DNA of 8,221 nt from NCBI GenBank assembly GCA_049699715.1, contig JBNAVB010000018.1, positions 1 through 8,221 of the forward strand, in the 5' to 3' direction. Source of the DNA: JAVZYK01 sp049699715. GTDB taxonomy: Archaea; Nanobdellota; Nanobdellia; Pacearchaeales; UBA284. Both the position numbers and the translations under genes were made by a program. Position 1 is the first letter of the stretch. Each line of letters opens with the position of its first letter. Below are positions 1 through 5,173 of this stretch, in pieces. The notes beneath the pieces are model-generated. The model saw only the letters and a list, made by a program, of their open reading frames with translations. It searched no databases and was not told the DNA's origin.

Positions 1-205
1 GCGCATAATTAAGCGCTGCGAAAGCATTTACATAATGCCTTTGTTTCTCGAACCATTGGGCATCTTCATAATAGCGAGAAGCCATCTCAAGAATTTCAGT
101 TGCATCTTTCCTCTTTTTTTTATTTATGGCTTTTTTTGCTATAGCGAGTGCCTTGCCAGTTATTCCAAAATATTTTTTCAATTTAGCTCGGGTTATTTCT
201 CTCAT
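1..205 (-). CDS. DUF357-family archaeal protein, 3' part cut by window edge
   Basis: Reading leftward from an ATG at 205-203, an uninterrupted frame of 68 codons runs to the window edge. It begins MREITRAKLKKYFG and ends near YVNAFAALNYA. The segment SRYYEDAQWFEKQRHYVNAF followed by AALNYA closely matches what I recall of the conserved core of DUF357 (PF04010/COG1698), a small, mostly helical family of about 90-110 residues found mainly in archaea. The remaining 25-40 residues, normally including an HGWLDAG-like stretch, would lie outside the window. The molecular function of the family is not known to me. The start is supported by a TATA-like box centred about 26 bp upstream, as expected for a leaderless mRNA, and no Shine-Dalgarno site precedes it. 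The gene is divergent from the YjbQ-tmk operon. The overlapping rightward open frame at 35-232 is a shadow. Confidence 0.86.
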   Translation of the reverse strand, partial: MREITRAKLKKYFGITGKALAIAKKAINKKKRKDATEILEMASRYYEDAQWFEKQRHYVNAFAALNYA

Positions 206-238
206 AAATTTTATAAACGTTCAGAGATTTAAAAAGTT
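206..238. promoter_or_regulatory. Compact divergent promoter, two mirrored TATA boxes for leaderless transcripts
   Basis: The gap between the divergent start codons is only 33 bp. On the plus strand TTTTATAAA at 209-217 is centred at 213, 26 bp before the A of the YjbQ ATG at 239. On the minus strand TTTTTAAAT (plus 227-235) is centred at 231, 26 bp before the A of the DUF357 ATG at 205. Archaeal transcription normally starts about 25 bp downstream of the TATA centre, so both mRNAs should begin at or next to their start codons. Neither gene has a Shine-Dalgarno site. Each box lies inside the other gene's promoter, so assembly of the two initiation complexes is probably mutually exclusive. Confidence 0.62.
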
Positions 239-646
239 ATGCCATCGCTACAAGAATTTAAAATAAAAACAAAGAAAAAAGAGGAGATAATAGACATAAC
301 CAAAAAAATTGAGGAGATAATCAAGAAAAATAAAACCAAGCATGGGATTTGTTTGATTTATGTTCCTCACGCAACTGCAGCTATTACAATAAACGAAAAC
401 GCAGATCCAAACATCGGACTTGATTTTCTCGAAGCCCTCGATAGGATTGTGCCTGAAGGAAAATGGAGGCATGATAAGATAGATAATAATGGCGCGGCGC
501 ACATCAAGGCCGCGCTAATAGGTCCTGATGTAATGATTCCGATTAAAAACTTAGCATTAACTCTTGGTACATGGCAAGGCATTATGTTTTGCGAGTTTGA
601 CGGTCCTCGGGAAAGAAAAATAATTATAAAGATAATTGAAGGATAG
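239..646 (+). CDS. YjbQ-family protein (secondary thiamine-phosphate synthase type)
   Basis: This 135-residue protein is full length for the YjbQ/UPF0047 family, usually about 130-140 aa. Diagnostic motifs are in order: PHATAAITINENAD (residues 43-56), HDKIDNNGAAHIKAALIG (78-95), LGTWQGI (109-115) and EFDGPRERK (119-127). The conserved His44, Glu53, Asp56, His78, His88, Glu119 and Arg124 are present; in the family such residues line a pocket reported to bind metal. Escherichia coli YjbQ shows thiamine-phosphate synthase activity, which is the basis for the family name. Whether that is the real role in archaea is uncertain. The protein has no signal peptide and should be cytosolic. It is the first gene of a probable two-gene operon, with its stop codon 1 bp before the thymidylate kinase start. 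The mRNA is probably leaderless. Confidence 0.9.
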   Translation: MPSLQEFKIKTKKKEEIIDITKKIEEIIKKNKTKHGICLIYVPHATAAITINENADPNIGLDFLEALDRIVPEGKWRHDKIDNNGAAHIKAALIGPDVMIPIKNLALTLGTWQGIMFCEFDGPRERKIIIKIIEG

Positions 647-647
647 A

Positions 648-1265
648 ATGGCTCAAGCAATCTTTATTGTTTTGGATGGAATTGACGGCAATGGCAAGAG
701 CACCCAAGCACAATTGTTAAAGGAACATCTTGAACGCAAAGGTTATGATGTCTTCATGACGTCAGAGCCTTCAAAAGGTGAACACGGCCAGAAAATAGAG
801 AACATCTTAAGAAGAAAAGAAGCCGCAAGCCTCCCAAGAGAGAAATGGCTCGAGCTCTTCACTCTCGACAGAAAAGAAAATGTTCATGAGATTATAGGAG
901 CGCTTCGCGAAGGCAAGATGGTGATATGTGATAGATATTACTACAGCACTCTTGCTTATCAGCTCAAAGAAGAGGAATGGCAATCCTATGCCTCAAAATT
1001 TCTTAAACCGGATATTGTGTTTATCCTTGATGTCGACGCCGAAACAGCAGTTGAAAGGCTGAAAGAAAAATACAAGCTCAGCGGAGAGAAAAAAGGTTTC
1101 TTCGAGAAAATAAGAGTCTTAAAAGAAGTAAGAAAAAAATTCCTGCTCATTCCAAACTATCTTAATGACACCATCAAGATTATAGACGGAAGCAGGACTG
1201 TCAAGATGGTCTTTGAAGACATAAAGAAAGAGATAGATATCTTGTTGAAGAGTTCTAAGAAATAA
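648..1265 (+). CDS. tmk: Thymidylate kinase (dTMP kinase)
   Basis: A 205-residue P-loop kinase that phosphorylates dTMP to dTDP with ATP in the cytosol. Visible signatures are the Walker A loop GIDGNGKST (residues 11-19), EPSKGEHG (40-47) in the place of the usual EPGGT-type motif, LFTLDR (70-75), the diagnostic CDRYYYSTLAYQ (94-105) holding the DRY-x-x-S motif, and a beta strand VFILDVD (124-130) before the lid. The lid (about 138-160) is lysine-rich with few arginines, and IIDGSR (178-183) matches the usual C-terminal motif. I prefer the ATG at 648, 1 bp after the YjbQ stop, to a TTG at 636. It gives the usual N-terminus, which starts just before the first beta strand, and avoids overlapping YjbQ. 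A weak AAGGA sequence lies just upstream, so coupled translation is likely. Confidence 0.94.
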   Translation: MAQAIFIVLDGIDGNGKSTQAQLLKEHLERKGYDVFMTSEPSKGEHGQKIENILRRKEAASLPREKWLELFTLDRKENVHEIIGALREGKMVICDRYYYSTLAYQLKEEEWQSYASKFLKPDIVFILDVDAETAVERLKEKYKLSGEKKGFFEKIRVLKEVRKKFLLIPNYLNDTIKIIDGSRTVKMVFEDIKKEIDILLKSSKK

Positions 1266-1381
1266 AAAATAGATAAAAAGAAATAAAAATAAAGAAGGAA
1301 AGAAAGATAAATTTACAAATACAACAATTTCTTTTCCTCAGCGACCTATACAGGTCAGTCTGATCCTGTATTTTAGAGCAC
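1266..1381. terminator. Convergent intergenic region with hairpin and U-rich tracts
   Basis: This gap separates the tmk 3' end from the 3' end of pilin-like gene A. For leftward transcripts, the stretch complementary to 1266-1317 is strongly T-rich with several runs of four to six T, as expected of an archaeal U-tract terminator. For rightward transcripts, TTTCTTTTCC at 1328-1337 is a weaker candidate. Between them lies an inverted repeat: TACAGG (1349-1354) pairs with CCTGTA (1365-1370), and the inner TCA/TGA extends the stem past one bulged base. A competing hairpin uses GACCT (1343-1347) and AGGTC (1352-1356). The roles are inferred from position and composition. Confidence 0.45.
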
Positions 1382-2074
1382 TTAATTCATACCCTTATTA
1401 CAGTCACTATCACTACTGGTAGTTGCGGTGAATGTCCAAGTGTCGCTTTTGTAACCATATGCATTGTCTGGCACTTTCAAGTAACATCCAACATATATCT
1501 CATCATCGTCATTATCAGGAAGAACGCAACTGCATATTGTTATGTTACTTTTGTTTTGGTCAACTTTAGCTGAGAAGTTAATCAAGGGCACCGAACCTAC
1601 CGAAGAGCAAGAACTTGCTTCTTTGTTCTCACTCCAAACTTTATATTCAGGACTTGTTCCTCCAATGAACTCAGACGCATCCTTGCCAGAGCTTACACTG
1701 ACACGCAAGTTTCTGTTTCCATCGTTTCTCACTTCCATACAGTTCGGGTTATAAGTTGTCGTGTTTGTCCAGTTGGCCCTTGTGTCATCGCCATCATCAC
1801 AATAAGGCCCAGGGATTCCCATTCCAACAGTTCCGGGATACAATTCCGCGAAAGGGGCAGGAGCAGTTACATAACCGCTTCCAAAAGCACAGTCAGGCTG
1901 AGTTACATTAATTTCGACTCTTTCAGTGATGTTAACTGTGACATTGCCACTAGTCTGGAATCCTGTAATTGAGACAAACTTGTTAATACTGTCGATGCTG
2001 TACCATGCCCCGAATATAGAGATTACTATAGCTATCACCAACAAAACCACTAGGAACTTGTTTGATATATCCAT
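1382..2074 (-). CDS. Pilin-like surface subunit, copy A
   Basis: A 230-residue protein with a six-residue N-terminus (MDISNK), one hydrophobic helix (about 7-26, ending in the conserved GAW) and a long extracytoplasmic domain. I cannot name a Pfam family. Similar N-terminally anchored hypothetical proteins with an FGSG motif are, to my knowledge, common in DPANN archaea. The ectodomain starts with NVTVNIT strands, then CAFGSG (62-67) and VRNDGNRNLR (115-124), and ends in DEIYVGCYLKVP (191-202) and a threonine-rich strand. It has eight cysteines (62, 92, 112, 156, 181, 183, 197, 225) and many N-x-S/T sequons, consistent with a disulfide-bonded, glycosylated exterior. Compared with copy B it has an extra acidic loop (CDDGDD, 92-97) and a longer C-terminus with two extra cysteines. 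Its promoter, ribosome-binding site and first 52 codons are identical to copy B. Subunit function is inferred. Confidence 0.85.
   Translation of the reverse strand: MDISNKFLVVLLVIAIVISIFGAWYSIDSINKFVSITGFQTSGNVTVNITERVEINVTQPDCAFGSGYVTAPAPFAELYPGTVGMGIPGPYCDDGDDTRANWTNTTTYNPNCMEVRNDGNRNLRVSVSSGKDASEFIGGTSPEYKVWSENKEASSCSSVGSVPLINFSAKVDQNKSNITICSCVLPDNDDDEIYVGCYLKVPDNAYGYKSDTWTFTATTSSDSDCNKGMN
1435..1504 (-). repeat. Conversion tract 3, copy A (70 bp identical to 4127-4196)
   Basis: All 70 bases match 4127-4196. The tract covers residues 191-213 of copy A (DEIYVGCYLKVP to SDTW) with no silent difference in 23 codons. Sequence on both sides diverges immediately and includes length differences. 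Confidence 0.95.
1630..1775 (-). repeat. Conversion tract 2, copy A (146 bp, four mismatches to 4310-4455)
   Basis: The tract covers residues 101-148 of copy A. The only differences from copy B are at 1653, 1671, 1698 and 1702. All four are C/T transitions on the plus strand and all change an amino acid (S/N, E/G, S/N and V/I, A versus B). The last 73 bases (1703-1775) are identical. Confidence 0.95.
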
Positions 2075-2160
2075 TCTAAAATTTACCTCCTCTTATTTTT
2101 ATGTGTTTTCAATTGTTTTAATTTTAATTGGAATAGTATAATTTATGTGATTTGTGATAT
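1918..2160 (-). repeat. Conversion tract 1, copy A (243 bp identical to 4580-4822)
   Basis: Base-by-base comparison shows perfect identity with 4580-4822. The block includes the promoter, the leader, the ribosome-binding site and codons 1-52 of the subunit gene. Identity stops sharply on both sides: at 1917 within codon 53, and at 2161 upstream. Confidence 0.97.
2085..2145 (-). promoter_or_regulatory. Promoter and strong Shine-Dalgarno of copy A
   Basis: In the sense direction the GAGGAGGT site (complement of 2085-2092) lies 10 bases before the ATG and pairs well with the archaeal 16S 3' end. A candidate TATA box TAAATTATA (complement of 2137-2145) would place the transcription start near 2116 and give a leader of about 40 nt. 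The same arrangement occurs base for base before copy B, so each copy carries its own promoter. The ribosome-binding site is clear; the TATA assignment is inferred. Confidence 0.6.
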
Positions 2161-2236
2161 TGTGACAGGTTCTGATGATCTCTGATTAGCAGCTTTTATT
2201 TTTGTTGTTTTTTGCAGGTTTTGTTGTATTAGTTGT

Positions 2237-2689
2237 TTAAGGCTCTTTAAGCACAATTATTGCTTTGCCTTTATAAAATCCCAAAGATGTATTTTCAGGC
2301 GAGACAGCCAGAAATGTCAATGATTTGGAACCATTAAAGATAAAATCGTTTTCTGAAACACTAACCCAGTCAGCTAACTCTCCTTCAAACATAACTTTTA
2401 ACAGAGTCGGCGAGTCTGTTGTTATTACAACTTCTCTCTTAGAGCCTCCGCCTGGCGGGACTGTCCCGAAATTGAGTTCTTCAGCGTCAAGGTTAAATCC
2501 AACGTGATTACCAACTTCCATTTTCATGTCATAAACTGTCACTTTCTTAACTTTATACACATATTTGGAGTAATAAAAGATAAGTTCGGTTAAAGTGATA
2601 GTCAAAAGCGCAATTATAACCATTAATAGAACTATTCTAACCCATTTCTTTTTTTTCACTGATGTTTTTATTGTTGCTGTAGCTGCCAT
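2237..2689 (-). CDS. Small membrane protein with one extracytoplasmic beta (Ig-like) domain
   Basis: A 150-residue protein that I do not recognise by name. A basic N-terminal tail (KTSVKKKKWVR, residues 8-18) precedes one membrane helix (about 18-40), which should orient the remainder outside. Residues 64-150 look like a single beta-sandwich: LNFGTVPPGG (72-81), REVVITT (85-91) and a final GKAIIVLK strand (141-148). This pattern recalls the Ig-like domains that regulate position or assembly in other surface proteins and loosely resembles the first domains of the larger neighbours. The gene starts 12 bp after the stop of the 411-aa Ig-like protein, behind a modest AAGG site, so the two are probably co-transcribed. 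It has no cysteines and only two or three sequons, unlike the subunits. A scaffold or anchor role is a guess. Confidence 0.75.
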   Translation of the reverse strand: MAATATIKTSVKKKKWVRIVLLMVIIALLTITLTELIFYYSKYVYKVKKVTVYDMKMEVGNHVGFNLDAEELNFGTVPPGGGSKREVVITTDSPTLLKVMFEGELADWVSVSENDFIFNGSKSLTFLAVSPENTSLGFYKGKAIIVLKEP

Positions 2690-2701
2690 ATTACTTTTTC
2701 C

Positions 2702-3937
2702 TTATATTTTTCCCCTTTTTCTCAGCCTGACTTGCTTTGGTTTGACCTGGCTCCTCGTTCTCTTCATCAATTTAATTATTAGCAATATTAATATTATCAC
2801 CACTACAATCAGTATTAAAAGCAGAAGTGTAGTGAAAGACAATATTTTGCCCTCTCCGAATTTTATGTTTATAGTACCCTCTTTTATAGTGACTTTATTC
2901 TCATAATTGAGCGTAATCTTCAATCCATACTCACCTGATTCAAACCCCGTCGTGTCCCAGTAGGCCACGAGACTTTTGCTCTCCCATGGCAAGAAATCTG
3001 TCGGCGCGCTGTTTATATTGGCTACAACCACATTCCTTTCCAAATCTGTTATTTCCAGAGTTGCGTAAACATTCTTGATTGGCCCGTTCCATTTGCTCTC
3101 CGCCTTCACACTAATAGGATTCAATTTGTCCTGGGATACTTCTTTGGTGAAATCCATAACTTCCATGTAAAGATCACCAACCCTAAACAATTTTTCTTTC
3201 GTTGTTTGATTCCCATCAAAGAAAACTGTTGCTTTGGCCCTATATTCCCCTATCTCGAAATCACTAACATTAAGCTCTGCCTTAAGCGTAACTTTTTCAC
3301 CAGTCTCTATAATTTTTTCTTCGGTATATAAAGTTACTATCTTTTTTTCTGCGCCAGCCTCGACTTTCGGGTTATATATCTCAATTACACCCTTCACATT
3401 GACTGCTTCAGTCCCCTGGTTTATTACCTCTAACATAAATGTAGCATTATCAGTCTTGCTTACATTCGCTGCTTTAAGTTCAAAATCAATATGTTTGCCA
3501 GGATATGGAGAAAAAATACTTATCACTGCGCAAACTATCGCTCTCGAGCCTATGGAAGCACCTTCTTCTGTAGCTGCACCTCTAGTTTTATTTTCAGCTG
3601 CGCAAATATAATTTATGTACTCCCCTGGAGCGAGCTCTTGAGGTAATTTCATATAAATGCTAAAACTGGCCGTGTCGCCAGGGGCCAGATTTCTAAGAAC
3701 ATTTGTGCTTAAAGTGAAATACTGATTTAATGGGCCGTTTACAAACAAATCATGATTCATGACCTTATCGGTGTTAGAATTCACAATATAGGTATAGGTT
3801 TTCTCCAAGCCTGGTTTGAAAAACAGTTTCTCGTAAACTGCGCCCGCTATACCTACAGCAGAAACTTGCGTGGAATAAAGAACTAAAACTAATAAAAGAT
3901 TTATAAATAACAGGATTGAAAATAATTTTTTATCCAT
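2702..3937 (-). CDS. Secreted Ig-like multidomain protein with C-terminal membrane anchor
   Basis: This 411-residue protein has a signal peptide (MDKKLFS, hydrophobic 6-21, likely cleavage after VSA at 27). Three Ig-like/CARDB-like beta domains follow (about 28-150, 150-255, 255-362), then one helix (about 366-391) and a very basic cytoplasmic tail (KRTRSQ to RKRGKI). Cys112 and Cys136 could form a disulfide in domain 1. The closing motif YWDTTGFESGEYGLKITLNY (327-346) has a close counterpart in the 350-aa neighbour at 5224-6276, so the two appear to be paralogues. The overall layout, signal peptide then Ig domains then helix then basic tail, recalls the Gram-positive WxL-interacting proteins (DUF916/DUF3324), but I see no specific motif proving this. 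No Shine-Dalgarno site is visible. The role is inferred as a membrane-anchored partner or assembly factor for the adjacent subunits. Confidence 0.85.
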   Translation of the reverse strand: MDKKLFSILLFINLLLVLVLYSTQVSAVGIAGAVYEKLFFKPGLEKTYTYIVNSNTDKVMNHDLFVNGPLNQYFTLSTNVLRNLAPGDTASFSIYMKLPQELAPGEYINYICAAENKTRGAATEEGASIGSRAIVCAVISIFSPYPGKHIDFELKAANVSKTDNATFMLEVINQGTEAVNVKGVIEIYNPKVEAGAEKKIVTLYTEEKIIETGEKVTLKAELNVSDFEIGEYRAKATVFFDGNQTTKEKLFRVGDLYMEVMDFTKEVSQDKLNPISVKAESKWNGPIKNVYATLEITDLERNVVVANINSAPTDFLPWESKSLVAYWDTTGFESGEYGLKITLNYENKVTIKEGTINIKFGEGKILSFTTLLLLILIVVVIILILLIIKLMKRTRSQVKPKQVRLRKRGKI

Positions 3938-4059
3938 TTTAATATTTGATTGCGATTATTTTGTTGATTGTCGCTGGCTGCTATGTTATTATAGCTCTGT
4001 TATTAGGATATATACGATTACATTTAATTGCCCATTTTTTGGTTTCTCTTTGCATTAAT
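3938..4059 (-). promoter_or_regulatory. Intergenic region upstream of the 411-aa protein; possible promoter
   Basis: The region lies between the U-tract terminator of copy B and the next start codon, so an independent promoter is expected. Candidates in the sense direction are TATATATCC (complement of about 4007-4015), which would give a leader near 50 nt, and a weaker AAAATAAT (complement of 3955-3962), which would give a nearly leaderless mRNA. Neither is convincing alone. I see no RNA gene here. Confidence 0.3.
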
Positions 4060-4074
4060 AAAAAAAAGAAAAAA
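4060..4074 (-). terminator. U-tract terminator of copy B
   Basis: In the sense direction the tandem 3' repeat of copy B is followed directly by TTTTTTCTTTTTTTT, a 15-base pyrimidine run with one C. Such runs without a stable hairpin are the typical archaeal intrinsic terminator. It separates copy B from the 411-aa gene. Confidence 0.7.
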
Positions 4075-4075
4075 G

Positions 4076-4129
4076 TTTATACAGCTATTCCGTAGAAGCT
4101 CCTTTATACAGCTATTCCGTAGAAACTCC
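4076..4129 (-). repeat. 27-bp tandem direct repeat across the stop codon of copy B
   Basis: Two head-to-tail 27-bp units (4076-4102 and 4103-4129) differ at one base (4098 G, 4125 A). In the sense direction each unit encodes SFYGIAV followed by a TAA stop, and 27 bp keeps frame. The first unit ends the copy B protein and the second lies just after its stop, coding RSFYGIAV then another TAA. It is a recent in-frame duplication of the gene's 3' end. Confidence 0.95.
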
Positions 4130-4736
4130 AAGTGTCGCTTTTGTAACCATATGCATTGTCTGGCACTTTCAAGTAACATCCAACATATATCTCATCCGAA
4201 GTGTTTGTTGGGGCCATATTATCGCATATGGTTATGTTAGTTGTGTCCATGCTCACTCTGCTAGCAAATGGTATCAAACCACTACTACATGAGCCTGTTT
4301 CCTTGTCAGCACTCCAAACTTTATATTCAGGATTTGTTCCTCCAATGAACCCAGACGCATCCTTGCCAGAGCTTACATTGATACGCAAGTTTCTGTTTCC
4401 ATCGTTTCTCACTTCCATACAGTTCGGGTTATAAGTTGTCGTGTTTGTCCAGTTGCCCTTAACATCTGTTCCTGCGCAAAGTCCTGAAGAGTTTCCAGGA
4501 TACAATTCTGCCCAAGCATAAGGTGGTGTGACATAACCGCTTCCGAAAGCGCAATCTGGTTGAGTGACATTGATTTCAGCTCTTTCAGTGATGTTAACTG
4601 TGACATTGCCACTAGTCTGGAATCCTGTAATTGAGACAAACTTGTTAATACTGTCGATGCTGTACCATGCCCCGAATATAGAGATTACTATAGCTATCAC
4701 CAACAAAACCACTAGGAACTTGTTTGATATATCCAT
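4104..4736 (-). CDS. Pilin-like surface subunit, copy B
   Basis: A 210-residue paralogue of copy A with the same short N-terminus, membrane helix (about 7-26) and ectodomain plan. It has six cysteines (62, 87, 106, 150, 171, 187), each matching one in copy A, and lacks A's extra pair. The divergent loops are at about residues 71-95 and 144-180. The C-terminus ends in SFYGIAV instead of A's longer cysteine-containing tail. A change from A gives an extra sequon, NVS at 120-122. Promoter, leader, ribosome-binding site and codons 1-52 are identical to copy A. The N-terminus lacks a canonical K/R-G archaellin cleavage site, so the helix may stay as an anchor or be processed in another way. Function as a fibre or coat subunit is inferred from the repeat structure, the anchor and the neighbours. 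Confidence 0.85.
   Translation of the reverse strand: MDISNKFLVVLLVIAIVISIFGAWYSIDSINKFVSITGFQTSGNVTVNITERAEINVTQPDCAFGSGYVTPPYAWAELYPGNSSGLCAGTDVKGNWTNTTTYNPNCMEVRNDGNRNLRINVSSGKDASGFIGGTNPEYKVWSADKETGSCSSGLIPFASRVSMDTTNITICDNMAPTNTSDEIYVGCYLKVPDNAYGYKSDTWSFYGIAV
4127..4196 (-). repeat. Conversion tract 3, copy B
   Basis: Identical to 1435-1504 over 70 bp. It covers residues 181-203 (DEIYVGCYLKVP to SDTW) of copy B. Its right-hand plus-strand edge at 4196 and left-hand edge at 4127 are abrupt, and the left edge is next to the tandem repeat. Confidence 0.95.
4310..4455 (-). repeat. Conversion tract 2, copy B
   Basis: Matches 1630-1775 with four mismatches at 4333, 4351, 4378 and 4382 and no indels. 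It lies inside a gene whose flanking parts need gaps to align with copy A. Confidence 0.95.
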
Positions 4737-4822
4737 TCTAAAATTTACCTCCTCTTATTTTTATGTGTTTTCAATTGTTTTAATTTTAATTGGAATAGTA
4801 TAATTTATGTGATTTGTGATAT
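4580..4822 (-). repeat. Conversion tract 1, copy B (243 bp identical to 1918-2160)
   Basis: Perfect match to the corresponding block of copy A, including 86 bp of non-coding DNA upstream of the ATG. Beyond 4822 the upstream sequences are unrelated. Confidence 0.97.
4747..4807 (-). promoter_or_regulatory. Promoter and strong Shine-Dalgarno of copy B
   Basis: GAGGAGGT (complement of 4747-4754) lies 10 bases before the ATG. TAAATTATA (complement of 4799-4807) is the candidate TATA box. The layout equals that of copy A. Because the block is shared exactly, the two genes should respond to the same regulators unless distal sequence differs. Confidence 0.6.
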
Positions 4823-4909
4823 GTTGCCTATTATCTTACTAAATTCTTCTTGTTTTTATTCCGGCTTGTGTTACAATTCTACAACTAATACGCATCAAGA
4901 TATCCAAAT

Positions 4910-4935
4910 GGCCCCGATTTAAATCCTTAGGGGCC
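4910..4935 (-). terminator. GC-rich hairpin downstream of the 71-aa gene
   Basis: GGCCCC at 4910-4915 and GGGGCC at 4930-4935 form a six-pair GC stem around a 14-nt loop. The loop contains the perfect palindrome GATTTAAATC (4916-4925). It lies 16 bp after the stop of the 71-aa gene on the minus strand. No long U-run follows in that direction, so it may be a terminator, a 3'-end stabiliser or a processing site. Confidence 0.45.
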
Positions 4936-4951
4936 TGTTTTGTAAATAAAA

Positions 4952-5167
4952 CTATGATGGATTTTGGATGTCAACTTTCACCTCACCACTCCCCACTTTT
5001 GCAGGGGTAACTATACTCACACTGACCTGTCCATAACCTTGCGAGTTAGAGAATTTCTTAGCTACCTCTTTGTTCACTGTGCTTAGTACCATCCATGTCC
5101 CTAAGACCGAGACTAGGATTGTGGCGATGATGAGAACAACAACGATTGTTTTAGATACATCACCCAT
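4952..5167 (-). CDS. 71-aa pilin-like membrane protein
   Basis: A short protein whose first 35 residues parallel those of copies A and B: MGDVSKTIVVVLIIATILVS, then VLGTW, against MDISNKFLVVLLVIAIVISI then FGAW. The helix is about residues 7-29, and the small ectodomain (about 36-71) has two predicted strands, GQVSVSIV and GEVKVDIQ. It contains no cysteine and no clear sequon, in contrast to A and B. Reading past the TAG in the same frame gives no homology to the longer copies, so it is not a recent nonsense truncation. GGGAG (within the complement of 5174-5181) is a good ribosome-binding site six bases before the ATG, and a BRE/TATA pair lies upstream. It may be a minor or priming subunit, or a helix-only partner. 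Function is unknown. Confidence 0.72.
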   Translation of the reverse strand: MGDVSKTIVVVLIIATILVSVLGTWMVLSTVNKEVAKKFSNSQGYGQVSVSIVTPAKVGSGEVKVDIQNPS

Positions 5168-5173
5168 TTTTGT

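Noticed and set aside
35..232. Rightward 65-aa open frame
   Set aside because: It is antisense to the DUF357 gene, whose core motif is clear, and its product is low-complexity and Phe-rich.
1630..1775. Diversity-generating retroelement-like variation, because all four A/B differences are A/G on the sense strand
   Set aside because: Only four sites differ, one runs in the opposite direction between the copies, the other variable parts contain indels, and no reverse transcriptase or template repeat is present.
1998..2074. Canonical archaellin/type IV pilin class III signal peptide in copies A, B and the 71-aa protein
   Set aside because: The N-termini are short with a Lys before the helix, but lack the K/R-G cleavage motif, so 'pilin-like' is used only for layout.
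2105..2135. AT-rich inverted repeat in the subunit leader as an operator (CAATT and AATTG, 11-nt spacer)
   Set aside because: The arms are only five AT-rich bases, expected by chance at this composition; its perfect repeat before copy B is explained by the conversion tract.
2171..2190. CTGATGA followed by CTGA, resembling C and D boxes of an archaeal sRNA
   Set aside because: The boxes are only a few bases apart, with no room for a guide, and no C'/D' pair or kink-turn stem is visible.
4409..4639. 76-aa minus-strand frame inside copy B
   Set aside because: It is out of frame with the subunit gene and lies wholly within it; copy A has no preserved equivalent.
4564..4803. Plus-strand frames of 71-79 aa present over both subunit starts (1926-2141 and 4564-4803)
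   Set aside because: They match each other only because the underlying 243-bp block is identical; they are antisense shadows with no start signals.
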